A stretch of 64,000 bases of DNA from positions 28,915-92,914 of the forward strand of contig JANWWF010000001.1 of the NCBI GenBank assembly GCA_025055755.1, given 5' to 3'. The stretch comes from Candidatus Kapaibacterium sp. GTDB taxonomy: Bacteria > Bacteroidota > Ignavibacteria > Kapaibacteriales > NICIL-2. Positions within the stretch are counted from its first letter, which is position 1. Each line of letters opens with the position of its first letter. This document shows positions 18,550 to 27,781 of the stretch, piece after piece. Made by a program: the position numbers and the translations under genes. The notes beneath the pieces are model-generated. The model was not told the DNA's origin and did not search any database. It saw nothing but the letters and a program-made list of their open reading frames with translations.

Positions 18550-19326
18550 CTATTTAATCTTGAAGATGATAGGAATCGTAACCCACACATCAATTGGATT
18601 ACCATTTTGGATGGCAGGAGTAAATGTTGTTGCAAGTACTGCTTTCAAAGCAGCATCGTTGAGCATTTCACTGGGGGAATCAGCAACAAAGGCTCTTTTC
18701 GGCTTGCCATCTTTTCCAACCAGAACTTTTACGATCACTTTTCCCTCAATCCCAGCACGCCGTGCGATTTCAGGATACTGAACTCGGCGCTGAAGGTCAG
18801 CATAGTCAAACTCGGGTTCTTTTTCCACAAATACAAATTCATCAGGATCAGGTTCTTGCTCCTTTTGAACGCGAGTATCCGGAGCAATGATGGTACCTTC
18901 CCCAATCCCAAATCCTCCCATGTCGATGCCCTCGCCACCTTTCGATGTCGCACGTGCAACATCTTCTACATTTGCGAAGTCTTTAGCATCAGGGGAAAGC
19001 AGCGTTTCCGGTACAGGAACAGGATTACCAGCGACAGTCGGGGGCCCTCCAGCGATTGCAAGATTAGTTGGTGGTGGAGGTGCAACTTCTGCCTGGTTTG
19101 CGGGGGGCGGCGGCAAATCCGAAAGCTTTATACGGACAACCGGTATCTTCGGTCGAAGTGCTAAAGCTCGTTGATGGAGATAGTTATACACGAAAAAGGC
19201 GATGAGGAACAACGCCAAGAGCACCAAAGCAATAATAAACGCACGCCACGTGTAACGTCGTATCCACTCTTTGAGCTCAAAGGCACCGTAAGTGCGCTGT
19301 GGTATTTCGATCGTTATCGTTCCCAT
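18550..19326 (-). CDS. tonB: TonB-family energy transducer
   Basis: A 258-residue protein with a cytoplasmic N-terminus, one membrane segment (FIIALVLLALFLIAFFVYNY), a proline-rich periplasmic linker (DLPPPPANQAEVAPPPP) and a C-terminal TonB domain containing VQYPEIARRAGIEGKVIVK. It passes proton-motive energy from ExbB/ExbD to outer-membrane receptors such as the one at 1-3062. The start is 1 base after the exbD stop, so the genes are one operon. Confidence 0.9.
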   Translation of the reverse strand: MGTITIEIPQRTYGAFELKEWIRRYTWRAFIIALVLLALFLIAFFVYNYLHQRALALRPKIPVVRIKLSDLPPPPANQAEVAPPPPTNLAIAGGPPTVAGNPVPVPETLLSPDAKDFANVEDVARATSKGGEGIDMGGFGIGEGTIIAPDTRVQKEQEPDPDEFVFVEKEPEFDYADLQRRVQYPEIARRAGIEGKVIVKVLVGKDGKPKRAFVADSPSEMLNDAALKAVLATTFTPAIQNGNPIDVWVTIPIIFKIK

Positions 19327-19327
19327 G

Positions 19328-19879
19328 TTATAGCCCTTTGAGTTTTTCGACTTCTTCGGGGCTCAATTTGACAAAAGCAAATTTGCGTTCACGTTTGAGA
19401 CCTTCTGCCCGTAACTGACGAATAATCTCAGCTTCTGCTTGATTGAGAATATCCAGCACCTGCACAATCACGCCATATGGTGCATCCGGTGAGGGTTTAA
19501 ATGCAGTGATTAGTTTATTCTTCCGGAGCAAATTCAATTCCACTGCTTTAGCACGCAGTTCGCCAATTCCAAGTGGTTGTGGTTCATCAGCGCCCATGCT
19601 GAAGAAGAGTTTTCCGTCACCACGTACATAGAGTGTAAAAAGATTTGCTTGGTTGACTTCAACGTTTTCCTCGACTTCTTTGGGCACGCTGATTTCCATC
19701 ACCTGCGGTGTGACCATCGTCGTGGTGTACATAAAGAATGTCAGCAACAAAAACACGATGTCCACCATTGGTGTCATATCTATGCGGAATCCGAGCCGTT
19801 TTTTCTTTTTGCGCTTGCTATGTTTTTTTCCTCGTCGCTGTCGCTCGGGAAGCTCTAATCCGCCACCGCCACCTGCCAT
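19328..19879 (-). CDS. exbD: Biopolymer transport protein ExbD (second copy)
   Basis: A 183-residue protein with a basic, glycine-rich N-terminus, one membrane helix with the key aspartate in MTPMVDIVFLLLTFFMYTTT, and a periplasmic domain. It is a proton-channel subunit that works with ExbB and TonB. The two neighbouring ExbD copies differ in sequence: this one has the longer lysine-rich leader (KKHSKRKKKKR). The pair may form a hetero-oligomeric stator. Confidence 0.92.
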   Translation of the reverse strand: MAGGGGGLELPERQRRGKKHSKRKKKKRLGFRIDMTPMVDIVFLLLTFFMYTTTMVTPQVMEISVPKEVEENVEVNQANLFTLYVRGDGKLFFSMGADEPQPLGIGELRAKAVELNLLRKNKLITAFKPSPDAPYGVIVQVLDILNQAEAEIIRQLRAEGLKRERKFAFVKLSPEEVEKLKGL

Positions 19880-19914
19880 TAGAGGTTGAACTGATTGTGA
19901 AACATCATTAGGTT

Positions 19915-20418
19915 CTATTGCCGTTTTTCTGTTACAAAGTTGAATGCAGTCGCATTATTCTTTCGTAGAACATCAATTGCATCCTCTATCCACTTATATC
20001 GTACGCGTCGATCTCCATCAATTGCAAATCGTGTCCGCGGACCTGTTATACGTGTTTGCATAATGAGCTGATCGAGCAGGTCCAAGCTAACTTTGACTTG
20101 AGGCTTACGCTGTTCAGCAGTTAAGTTGAGATTATCATAAACCTGTCGCCGTTGAATTTCATTCACGATAGTGTAGTAATAGCTTGTATCTCCTGTCAAG
20201 GTGTCAATACCTACTTTGATTATCGCGATGTCTTTGTCGGGAAGCTTCGACGTGTCCGCAGAAGCATAAGGACGCTTGATAACGAACTTTTGCTCAGCTT
20301 CTGCTTCTGTTTTGAACTTAGCGGTGAACATGAAAAAGGTTAAAAGGAGGAATGTCACGTCCACCATTGGTGTCATGTCTATGACAAATCCGAGCCTTTT
20401 TTTCTTGATCTTTGGCAT
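19915..20418 (-). CDS. exbD: Biopolymer transport protein ExbD (first copy)
   Basis: A 167-residue ExbD with the membrane motif DMTPMVDVTFLLLTFFMF near the N-terminus, containing the proton-binding aspartate. Its periplasmic part has an extra segment (TLTGDTSYYYTIVNEIQ) compared with the second copy. It is 17 bases after exbB and 35 bases before the second exbD. Confidence 0.92.
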   Translation of the reverse strand: MPKIKKKRLGFVIDMTPMVDVTFLLLTFFMFTAKFKTEAEAEQKFVIKRPYASADTSKLPDKDIAIIKVGIDTLTGDTSYYYTIVNEIQRRQVYDNLNLTAEQRKPQVKVSLDLLDQLIMQTRITGPRTRFAIDGDRRVRYKWIEDAIDVLRKNNATAFNFVTEKRQ

Positions 20419-20435
20419 AGTTCAATCGTGCGCCA

Positions 20436-21218
20436 TTAGGCAACTTCTTTGACACGAACCGTAAGCAGCTCCATCATCGAAAGGATAGCTTCGTCGATCA
20501 TGTATACAAAGTTGTCCACACGGGTCGTAAAGAAGTTAAAAGCAACAATTGAAATAATTGCTGCTGCTAACCCGCCAGCAGTGTTATAGAGAGCTTCGGA
20601 AATACCAATTGACAACTGTTGTGCTGAGACTGTCCCCCCTGATTCTCCTAATGCTCGGAAGGCACGAATCATTCCCACTGTCGTCCCCAACAGACCAATC
20701 ATCGTCGATATCGAGGCAAGCGTCGAGAGAATAACCAAATTCTTTTCCAAAAGCGGTATTTCGAGATTTGTAGCCTCATCAATCGCGCGCTGCACTTCGC
20801 TGAGCTTTTTCTCTGTATCAAACTCTGGATCATTCTCTACTTGCTTGAATCGCTCTAATCCAGCACGGAGGATGTTCGCAACAGAACCTCGCTGTTTATC
20901 GCATTCTGCAATAGCATCATCGATCTTCCCTTCCCCAATGAGTTCAATGCAGCGCTTAATGAACAGGGCTACATCCCCTGTTCCACGTGCTTTATTTATC
21001 GAGAGCATACGCTCAATGGAAAAAGTAATAGCCAAAATCAAGCACGCCAGGAGAAGCCCTACAAGCGGTCCTCCAGTATAAATCATCCCTAAGGTATTAA
21101 CCGGCTGAGTTATGTCACCGCCCTTGAAATTACCCGGTGCACCAAAGACAAAAAAGTACACGATATACGAGACAATCAATGCAAGAGATATAACGACAAC
21201 ATTGAAGAGATTCTTCAT
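20436..21218 (-). CDS. exbB: MotA/TolQ/ExbB proton-channel protein
   Basis: A 260-residue membrane protein with three hydrophobic segments: an N-terminal helix (VVVISLALIVSYIVYFFVF), one around LVGLLLACLILAITF, and a C-terminal pair around STMIGLLGTTVGMIRAF and AAAIISIVAFNFFTT. The conserved IGLLGTTVGM is diagnostic. It forms the motor channel with the ExbD proteins. It lies 6 bases after the STAS gene. Confidence 0.93.
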   Translation of the reverse strand: MKNLFNVVVISLALIVSYIVYFFVFGAPGNFKGGDITQPVNTLGMIYTGGPLVGLLLACLILAITFSIERMLSINKARGTGDVALFIKRCIELIGEGKIDDAIAECDKQRGSVANILRAGLERFKQVENDPEFDTEKKLSEVQRAIDEATNLEIPLLEKNLVILSTLASISTMIGLLGTTVGMIRAFRALGESGGTVSAQQLSIGISEALYNTAGGLAAAIISIVAFNFFTTRVDNFVYMIDEAILSMMELLTVRVKEVA

Positions 21219-21224
21219 AGCGGC

Positions 21225-21590
21225 TCACGATATTGTGGATGATGACACTAAGGAATCAAGAGCTTGTTGGCGATCAGCGTAAATATCAAACACCATCGAA
21301 AGCTTGGTAATAATAAAGATGTTTTCGAGCGATTGACTAAGGCCGCAGAGAACAATTTTACCGTTGTTTTTAGTAATACTTGAATGGGCAGCTATCAACA
21401 CGCCAAGTGCTGTTGAGTTAAGATAGGTAACATTTGACATGTCCAAGATGACAGCACGGCTTCCTCCCCGTACCACGTCCATCAGTACAGACCGCAGATC
21501 ATCTGTCTCCTTACCACCGATAAACTGGCCTCGGAGTGCAATGACCTCAACACCATTTATCTGCTCACGCTGAATCGTCGAGGATAGCAT
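21225..21590 (-). CDS. STAS-domain anti-sigma-factor antagonist-like protein
   Basis: A 121-residue single STAS domain. The phosphorylatable serine region reads VTYLNSTALGVLIAAH, the form found in SpoIIAA/RsbV-like switches. Such proteins bind or release partner kinases and anti-sigma factors. None of those partners is in the window, so its target is unknown. The ATG at 21590 is chosen over a GTG at 21602 because it leaves a 25-base leader after the promoter. It heads the ExbB-ExbD-TonB cluster. Confidence 0.85.
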   Translation of the reverse strand: MLSSTIQREQINGVEVIALRGQFIGGKETDDLRSVLMDVVRGGSRAVILDMSNVTYLNSTALGVLIAAHSSITKNNGKIVLCGLSQSLENIFIITKLSMVFDIYADRQQALDSLVSSSTIS

Positions 21591-21621
21591 AACTGGATAC
21601 ACAATTTTTCAATACCGACAC

Positions 21622-21653
21622 CAAAACTACGGCAAAGCGTCTATTTTCCGCAA
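21622..21653 (-). promoter_or_regulatory. Bacteroidota-type promoter (TTG-N21-TAGTTTTG) for the STAS-exbB cluster
   Basis: On the minus strand TTG (21651-21653) is followed after exactly 21 bases by TAGTTTTG (21622-21629), a full match to TTG-N19-21-TAnnTTTG. It overlaps the end of prmC and lies 32 bases before the STAS ATG at 21590. Confidence 0.65.
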
Positions 21654-22522
21654 AGAAAAAAACGTAATACTGGTCCAAATTGCCCTTGGACACCTATTAC
21701 GTATCGTTCAACTCCTTCGAGGTCCCGCCCTGTACCTACCTGCTCGAAGGGTATGAGCGGCACGATTGTTCTTGCTTGCTCAATACCACATTCGAATGCA
21801 ACAACACTATCGCGTGCTGTTAAGGCATGAAGGAGAGATGAAATCTGACGATAGAAGTGTAATCCATCATTTCCATCGGTAATTGCAATAGCTGGCTCAT
21901 GATAAAGCTCTGGAGCCAACGCATTATAATCTTCACGCGAGACATACGGTGGGTTTGCAACGATGAGCTCAAAACGCTTGGCTGGAACTACACCGAAAAT
22001 ATCCACTCTTGCAAATTCAACATTATTCACGGCATTGAATTGCGCATTTTGTTGCGCTATTTCGAGTGCCTCTGCGGATATATCCCACCCAACAACCTCA
22101 CTTGTGGGGAATGCCTTTGCAAGCGCTAACGCAATACATCCTGACCCTGTTCCAATGTCCAGAATTGTTCTTGGGCTAATCCGTGCAGCACGAAAGGCTT
22201 CGATGAGTTGAACAACAAGATACTCGGTCTCAGGGCGAGGTATTAGAACAGCCGGATTAACAAGTATCTGCAGTCCATAAAACTCTACCCTTCCGATCAA
22301 GTATTGAAGAGGAATGCGGTGGCGAAGACGTTTGCCCAAGATTTCTACAAGCTGTAGCATTAACCGCTCATCAATCTTTCGGTCTGGAGTAACCAGCACA
22401 TCGAGTTTTGAATAGCCGCTCACATGGTGGAGAATAATTTCTGCTTCTCGGCGCCATTCCTCAATTCCACCTTTTCGAAGTGAATCCTCAAGCCACCGCT
22501 GGACGGAGACCAATGTTTCCAT
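21641..22522 (-). CDS. prmC: Release-factor glutamine methyltransferase
   Basis: Methylates the GGQ glutamine of peptide-chain release factors. A protein of about 293 residues from the ATG at 22522, with the helical N-terminal domain and the SAM-binding motif [16 protein letters not shown]. The catalytic NPPY motif is in [12 protein letters not shown] longer start at 22588 would add 22 residues and extend further into carB. It overlaps the carB stop by 35 bases, so it is probably read through from the pyrB-carB transcript. Confidence 0.92.
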   Translation of the reverse strand: METLVSVQRWLEDSLRKGGIEEWRREAEIILHHVSGYSKLDVLVTPDRKIDERLMLQLVEILGKRLRHRIPLQYLIGRVEFYGLQILVNPAVLIPRPETEYLVVQLIEAFRAARISPRTILDIGTGSGCIALALAKAFPTSEVVGWDISAEALEIAQQNAQFNAVNNVEFARVDIFGVVPAKRFELIVANPPYVSREDYNALAPELYHEPAIAITDGNDGLHFYRQISSLLHALTARDSVVAFECGIEQARTIVPLIPFEQVGTGRDLEGVERYVIGVQGQFGPVLRFFLCGK

Positions 22523-25500
22523 TTGCTTTTCCAGAGAAGACTTCTTGCAATGAATGCACTGATAGGCAACCTTGTCGCAATGCAGCAATTGCTTCCAAAG
22601 ATGCCTCTGCAGCAGCTAATGTCGTAAAGAAAGGAATTTTATACTGCATTGCAGTCATCCCCATGATAAACTCGTCATATCGTGCTCTTTCGCCAAGCGG
22701 CGTGTTGATTAGCATTTGAACTTGTCCATTTTTGATGAAGTCTATGATGCTCGGTCTCCCTTCATAATGCTTCAATACGGTCTCTGCATCAATGCCATGT
22801 TCTCGCAGAAACGCTGCAGTCCCACCTGTAGCAATAATGCGAAAACCTAATTGCTTATACCCTCGGGCAATCACCAGCGCACGCTCATTTTTATCCTCTG
22901 GACGGAGCGAAAGAAAAACTGTACCGCTTGTTGGCACGCGAATTCCTGTTGCTTGATGTGCTTTGAGAAGTGCACCCCCAAAGGTGGTATCACAGCCCAT
23001 GACCTCACCGGTAGAACGCATTTCTGGACCTGGAAACACATTGACCCGAGGAAATTTTGTAAACGGAAATACAGGCTCTTTGATAGCGACTCCCCATGGA
23101 CGAAGTATGCTGCTGGTGTATCCCAATTCACGTAATGATTTGCCCAGCATCACGTGAGTAGCAATCTCAACTACTGGAACACCTGTTGCCTTCGCCACAA
23201 ATGGTACTGTTCGTGAAGCACGAGGGTTTGCCTCAAGTACATAGAGCACATCTCCCTGAAGTGCATACTGCACATTCAGTAAGCCACGTACACCTAATGC
23301 ACGCGCCAATCGCGACGTATAGTCAATCATCCGAGCCTCTACCTTTGCATCGAGATTGTACGGAGGAATAACACATGAAGAATCGCCCGAATGCACTCCC
23401 GCTTCCTCGATATGCTGCATAATTCCACAAATTAGAACATCCTCACCATCAGCAATACAATCAACATCAAATTCATAAGCATGTTCGAGAAAATGGTCGA
23501 TCAAAACAGGGTGATCCGGTGAGTTCTCCAGCGCCTCACGCGCGTAGCGCCGCACCATTTCTTCGCGGTAACAAATGTGCATTGCTCTCCCGCCTAACAC
23601 ATACGAAGGACGCACTAAAACTGGATAACCAATCCTTTCAGCAACTGCAACAGCTTCCTCTTCACTTTGGGCGGTACCGTATTGGGGACAGGGGATTCCT
23701 AAGTCGTCAAGAAGCTTACCAAACCGCCGACGATCTTCCGCTAAATCTATCCCTTCCCACGGAGTTCCAAGCAACTTAACACCTGCATTCACTAACGCTC
23801 CAGCAAGCTTGAGTGGAGTCTGACCACCCAAGGTCACAATTACTCCATCAGGGCGCTCAAGCTCCAGGATATTCATCACATCCTCGAATGTCAAAGGCTC
23901 AAAGTAAAGTTTATCAGCAGTATCGTAATCGGTAGAAACTGTCTCCGGATTGCAGTTGATCATGATCGCCTCCCACCCGAGCTTATGGGCTGCCCACACG
24001 GCCCGAACACAGCAATAATCAAACTCTATCCCCTGCCCAATGCGATTTGGACCACTACCAAGAATCACAACCTTTTTCCGATCCGTGCGCCGTGCCTCAT
24101 TTTCGTCACCCCCATAGGTTGAGTAATGATAAGGTGTTTCGGACTCGAATTCTGCAGCACAAGTGTCTATCGTTTTGAATACAGGTTGAATATTCCATTT
24201 TGCACGTAAGAGACGTACCTCCGTCTCTGTTGTGTTACTCATAGCAGCAAGTTGCACATCGGAAAACCCTAACTGCTTCATCCGGCGAAGAGCAGACGGA
24301 GATGTTCGCTCTTCTAACGAAGCTGCTGGAGCGGTGTTGACTGACTTCATCCATTGTTCTGCTTCGTCAACAATTTGCTTGCATTGGTCAATGAACCAGG
24401 GATCATAGCCCGTCAGTGCATGGATTTCCTCCACGCTTATCCCTGCCCGTAACGCATCACATAAGTCGTCAAGAGAGGTCGAGGAGCGGCGCGAAAGCTT
24501 ACTGCGGAGAAGTTGCATCGAGCTCTCGTCACTTGCCACAGTTTCGCAACGAGCAGCTGTATCAAAACCAAAACCGTAGCGGCGTTTCTCAAGCGAGCGG
24601 ATCGCCTTTTGCAAAGCTTCTTTGAAAGTACGTCCAATTGCCATAACCTCCCCGACTGATTTCATTTGCACACCCAGCCGGTCTTCCACTTCGGGGAATT
24701 TTTCAAAATCCCATCGAGGTATTTTTACAACCACATAATCGAGCGCTGGTTCAAAGGACGACGGCGTGCGACGAGTGATATCATTTTGGATTTCGTCAAG
24801 TGTATAGCCTACAGCAAGCTTTGCAGCAATCTTTGCAATGGGGAAACCCGTTGCTTTCGACGCCAACGCAGAGCTACGTGAAACTCGAGGGTTCATCTCG
24901 ATAACAACCATCCGACCATCACGAGGATTGACTGCAAACTGAATATTCGATCCGCCAGTATCCACGCCGACAGCACGAATAATCTTGATTGCAGCATCCC
25001 GCATTCGCTGATATTCCCGATCTGATAAGGTCTGAGCAGGAGCGACAGTAATTGAGTCCCCAGTATGCACTCCCATTGGATCAAAGTTTTCAATCGAGCA
25101 AATGATCACCACGTTGTCAGCCCGATCTCGCATAACTTCTAATTCGTATTCTTTCCAACCTAAAACCGACTCTTCAACAAGAACCCGGTGAATAGGGGAT
25201 GCAAGTAAGCCATTACGCAGAACCTCGGGAAATTCCTCGATGTTGTATGCAATCCCTCCTCCTGTCCCGCCTAAGGTGAACGACGGCCGGATGATCGCTG
25301 GGAAACCGATTCTTTCGATTGCGGCCATTCCTTCATCAACGCTCGTCACAAAGGCACCCCGCGGCATCTCTAAGCCACAACTCTCAACAACGCGAAGAAA
25401 CTCCATCCGGTCTTCCGCTAAGCGAATTGCTCGAAGATTAGATCCGATCAGCTCAACTCCATATCGATCGAGCACACCACGTTCCGCAAGTTCTACTGCT

Positions 25501-25793
25501 AAGTTGAGACCAGTTTGTCCCCCCATAGTAGGTAGAAGAGCGTCAGGTCGTTCTTTTGCAATGATCTGCTCGAGTACCTCTGCGGTTAATGGTTCGATGT
25601 ACGTTGCATCAGCAAGCTCTGGGTCAGTCATGATTGTTGCAGGATTCGAGTTAACAAGAATTACGCGGAATCCATCTTGACGCAACGCCTTGCATGCCTG
25701 AGTTCCACTGTAGTCAAATTCACAGGCTTGCCCGATGACTATTGGTCCTGACCCTATGATGAGGATTGAGTGAAGGTCTGTTCGCCGTGGCAT
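22488..25793 (-). CDS. carB: Carbamoyl-phosphate synthase large subunit
   Basis: Makes carbamoyl phosphate from bicarbonate, ammonia and two ATP for pyrimidine and arginine synthesis. The 1,101-residue protein has two ATP-grasp halves, each opened by a nucleotide-binding motif ([18 protein letters not shown] and [18 protein letters not shown]), and a C-terminal methylglyoxal-synthase-like regulatory domain. The small subunit carA is not in the window. The ATG has a good ribosome site (AGGAAGG, 2 bases of spacer) and lies 40 bases inside the end of pyrB. Confidence 0.97.
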   Translation of the reverse strand: MPRRTDLHSILIIGSGPIVIGQACEFDYSGTQACKALRQDGFRVILVNSNPATIMTDPELADATYIEPLTAEVLEQIIAKERPDALLPTMGGQTGLNLAVELAERGVLDRYGVELIGSNLRAIRLAEDRMEFLRVVESCGLEMPRGAFVTSVDEGMAAIERIGFPAIIRPSFTLGGTGGGIAYNIEEFPEVLRNGLLASPIHRVLVEESVLGWKEYELEVMRDRADNVVIICSIENFDPMGVHTGDSITVAPAQTLSDREYQRMRDAAIKIIRAVGVDTGGSNIQFAVNPRDGRMVVIEMNPRVSRSSALASKATGFPIAKIAAKLAVGYTLDEIQNDITRRTPSSFEPALDYVVVKIPRWDFEKFPEVEDRLGVQMKSVGEVMAIGRTFKEALQKAIRSLEKRRYGFGFDTAARCETVASDESSMQLLRSKLSRRSSTSLDDLCDALRAGISVEEIHALTGYDPWFIDQCKQIVDEAEQWMKSVNTAPAASLEERTSPSALRRMKQLGFSDVQLAAMSNTTETEVRLLRAKWNIQPVFKTIDTCAAEFESETPYHYSTYGGDENEARRTDRKKVVILGSGPNRIGQGIEFDYCCVRAVWAAHKLGWEAIMINCNPETVSTDYDTADKLYFEPLTFEDVMNILELERPDGVIVTLGGQTPLKLAGALVNAGVKLLGTPWEGIDLAEDRRRFGKLLDDLGIPCPQYGTAQSEEEAVAVAERIGYPVLVRPSYVLGGRAMHICYREEMVRRYAREALENSPDHPVLIDHFLEHAYEFDVDCIADGEDVLICGIMQHIEEAGVHSGDSSCVIPPYNLDAKVEARMIDYTSRLARALGVRGLLNVQYALQGDVLYVLEANPRASRTVPFVAKATGVPVVEIATHVMLGKSLRELGYTSSILRPWGVAIKEPVFPFTKFPRVNVFPGPEMRSTGEVMGCDTTFGGALLKAHQATGIRVPTSGTVFLSLRPEDKNERALVIARGYKQLGFRIIATGGTAAFLREHGIDAETVLKHYEGRPSIIDFIKNGQVQMLINTPLGERARYDEFIMGMTAMQYKIPFFTTLAAAEASLEAIAALRQGCLSVHSLQEVFSGKANGNIGLRPAVA

Positions 25794-26713
25794 GGCCTTC
25801 CTATCAACGATTGTACAACTTCCGGTGCTACCACATCCACAAGAACTGCCATGCGGATAAAAACACCATTTTCAACTTGATGCAAGATTAAATTCCGCGG
25901 ATGACCTTGCAATGCGTGTTCGATTTCTATTCCCCAATTCACTGGTCCAGGATGGAGTAAATAAGCCCGGGAATGTTGAAAATCTTGCTCCCGCACTGCA
26001 TACCGACTACAGTAGTCACTAAGTGACGGAACCAGACCACTATCCATTCGCTCTCGCTGAAGGCGAAGGGAAATGACAGCATCAGCCCAGGCTAAAGCAG
26101 CTCTAATGTCTGACAATATCACGATATCTGGAGGGAGCCATCGCGGCATTAGGAGAGGAGGTGCGCAGACCCCTATTTGGCAGCCGAGCATCCGTAAAAG
26201 TGCGTAGTTTGATCGAAAAACACGGCTGTGGAGAATATCCCCTACTATTGCGACACGTTTGCCCTCTAGAGTTCCCCATACATCAATGAGGGTCATAGCG
26301 TCGAGCAATGCTTGAGTAGGATGCTCGTGGGTTCCATCCCCTGCGTTGATGATAGAAGCTCGTTGTGCAACTCGGCTTGCAATTTCGGCTGCATCGCTTG
26401 CTTGATGCCGCACAACAATTGCATTAGCCCCGATTGCTTCAAGCGTTCGAATTGTATCTTCAACGCTTTCCCCTTTTTCGATACTGCTGCCTACCGCGGA
26501 AAAATGAATAACATTGAAACCTAAACGTACTGCAGCGGCCTCAAATGAATTACGAGTTCGCGTGCTTGGCTCGAAAAAAGCCAGCACAACTAATCTATGG
26601 TGAAAATCCAAGCTTTGACGGCACGATTGACGAAAAAGCTGCGCTAATTTCAGAATCTGGTGACACCGTTCTGCTCCTGCTTGTTCAATGCCGATAAAAT
26701 GCCGTTGTGCCAT
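25754..26713 (-). CDS. pyrB: Aspartate carbamoyltransferase catalytic subunit
   Basis: Joins carbamoyl phosphate to aspartate, the committed pyrimidine step. About 319 residues from the ATG at 26713. Conserved motifs are [16 protein letters not shown], the carbamoyl-binding loop [10 protein letters not shown] and [10 protein letters not shown]. The upstream in-frame start at 26776 is rejected because that reading would run through the hup terminator. Only 25 bases lie between that terminator and this ATG, which leaves no room for a standard promoter. It overlaps carB by 40 bases. No pyrI regulatory subunit is seen. Confidence 0.95.
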   Translation of the reverse strand: MAQRHFIGIEQAGAERCHQILKLAQLFRQSCRQSLDFHHRLVVLAFFEPSTRTRNSFEAAAVRLGFNVIHFSAVGSSIEKGESVEDTIRTLEAIGANAIVVRHQASDAAEIASRVAQRASIINAGDGTHEHPTQALLDAMTLIDVWGTLEGKRVAIVGDILHSRVFRSNYALLRMLGCQIGVCAPPLLMPRWLPPDIVILSDIRAALAWADAVISLRLQRERMDSGLVPSLSDYCSRYAVREQDFQHSRAYLLHPGPVNWGIEIEHALQGHPRNLILHQVENGVFIRMAVLVDVVAPEVVQSLIGRPCHGEQTFTQSSS

Positions 26714-26737
26714 TGCGTTTTTCGAACTGTAGGTACC

Positions 26738-26767
26738 AAAAAAAAGCCGCTCAGGTGAGCGGCTTTT
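26738..26767 (-). terminator. Intrinsic terminator of hup, immediately upstream of pyrB
   Basis: A 12-base inverted repeat (AAAAGCCGCTCA and TGAGCGGCTTTT) is followed on the minus-strand transcript by eight U. It is a strong Rho-independent terminator 13 bases after the hup stop. Confidence 0.88.
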
Positions 26768-26779
26768 ACTTGCCAATGG

Positions 26780-27079
26780 CTATTTTTTTGCCTTTGGCAC
26801 TTTGCCGGTATTCACCACTGTTGCCAGTGCCTTTCCGGGTTTAAAACGAGCAACTTTCCGTGCCGGGATTTTAATTGGCTCACCCGTGCGTGGATTTTTA
26901 CCCTTTCGTGCTGCCCGCTTAGCAACTGCGAAAGTACCGAACCCCACGAGCGAGACATGTTGCCCCTTTGCAAGCGACGCTTGTATCGCATGCAACGTGG
27001 CATTGAGGGCACTTTCGGCTTGTGCCTTCGACAACCCGGTGGTCTTGGCTACTGCCTCGACCAATTCTGCTTTGTTCAT
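26780..27079 (-). CDS. hup: DNA-binding protein HU
   Basis: A 99-residue histone-like protein that bends and compacts DNA. It begins MNKAELVEAVAKTTGLSK, with the DNA-binding arm GKNPRTGEPIKIPARK. The start at 27079 is set by the family alignment and by a GGGGA ribosome site; a longer reading frame from 27154 would swallow the promoter. A full promoter lies 44 bases upstream and a strong terminator follows the stop, so it is a one-gene unit. Confidence 0.96.
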   Translation of the reverse strand: MNKAELVEAVAKTTGLSKAQAESALNATLHAIQASLAKGQHVSLVGFGTFAVAKRAARKGKNPRTGEPIKIPARKVARFKPGKALATVVNTGKVPKAKK

Positions 27080-27122
27080 TAGACATCCCCGAAAATGGTG
27101 GAACATGTACCAAACTGCGCCG

Positions 27123-27154
27123 CAAACATACAGCAAAAAGTATCGATTTTGCAA
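27123..27154 (-). promoter_or_regulatory. Bacteroidota-type promoter (TTG-N21-TATGTTTG) for hup
   Basis: TTG (27152-27154) is followed after exactly 21 bases by TATGTTTG (27123-27130) on the minus strand. The box ends 44 bases before the hup ATG. Its spacing is identical to that of the STAS promoter at 21622-21653. Confidence 0.7.
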
Positions 27155-27196
27155 GAGGATGTTGACAAAAAATCTCGATTTTATGCGCCTTTCAGG

Positions 27197-27679
27197 TTAG
27201 TATCCCCGTTCAATGCTCAGTATTTCATAGCGAATTGTCCCACTTGGGGTCGAGGTTTCGGCAATTTCTCCCACCTTTTTCCCTAAAAGCGCCTTTCCCA
27301 ACGGAGATGTTACCGATAGCCGATTCTTTTCAATGTCCGCTTCTTCTGCACTGACAAGGGTAAACGTCAACTCTGTGTTTGTCCGAAGATTTCGCAGCCG
27401 AACGGTGCTAAACAAGTACACACGTTCATCATCTGGTAGTTCGGATGGATCAATTACCTTTGCGTTCGCAAGAATGCGCTCAAGCTTAGCAATACGGATC
27501 TCGAGTAGCTCTTGCTCCTGCAGTGCAGCGTCATAATCAGCATTTTCAGATAAATCGCCATGCGAGCGAGCCTCGGCGATCTTGCGTGCTACTTCTGCAC
27601 GGCCGTGTGTTTTTAGATGATGAAGTTCTTCTTGGAGTTCGCGCATACGTTCACGCGAAACATAAACGAAATCTGCCAT
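27197..27679 (-). CDS. greA: Transcription elongation factor GreA
   Basis: Rescues backtracked RNA polymerase by stimulating transcript cleavage. The 160-residue protein has the N-terminal coiled coil with the acidic tip (ARSHGDLSENADYDAA) and the C-terminal FKBP-like domain ending with the GKALLGKKVGE motif. It follows a terminator at 27726-27758, so it should have its own promoter; I could not find a TAnnTTTG box in the short upstream gap. Confidence 0.97.
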   Translation of the reverse strand: MADFVYVSRERMRELQEELHHLKTHGRAEVARKIAEARSHGDLSENADYDAALQEQELLEIRIAKLERILANAKVIDPSELPDDERVYLFSTVRLRNLRTNTELTFTLVSAEEADIEKNRLSVTSPLGKALLGKKVGEIAETSTPSGTIRYEILSIERGY

Positions 27680-27725
27680 ATCTTTTCACACAGTGACGTT
27701 CGACATTCCAACCATCTTGGTCATT

Positions 27726-27758
27726 GAAAAAGAACGCCGCTCATACTCACAGAGCGGC
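27726..27758 (-). terminator. Intrinsic terminator after ribBA
   Basis: Arms GCCGCTC and GAGCGGC with a 9-base loop (27736-27758) are followed on the minus-strand transcript by GTTCTTTTT. It lies 23 bases after the ribBA stop. Confidence 0.82.
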
Positions 27759-27781
27759 TCAGCGCTGTCAAAGATACTGTA

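Noticed and set aside
26714-26776. Extended pyrB start at 26776
   Set aside because: The extra coding would cross the strong hup terminator and its U-tract, and the family starts at MAQRHF.
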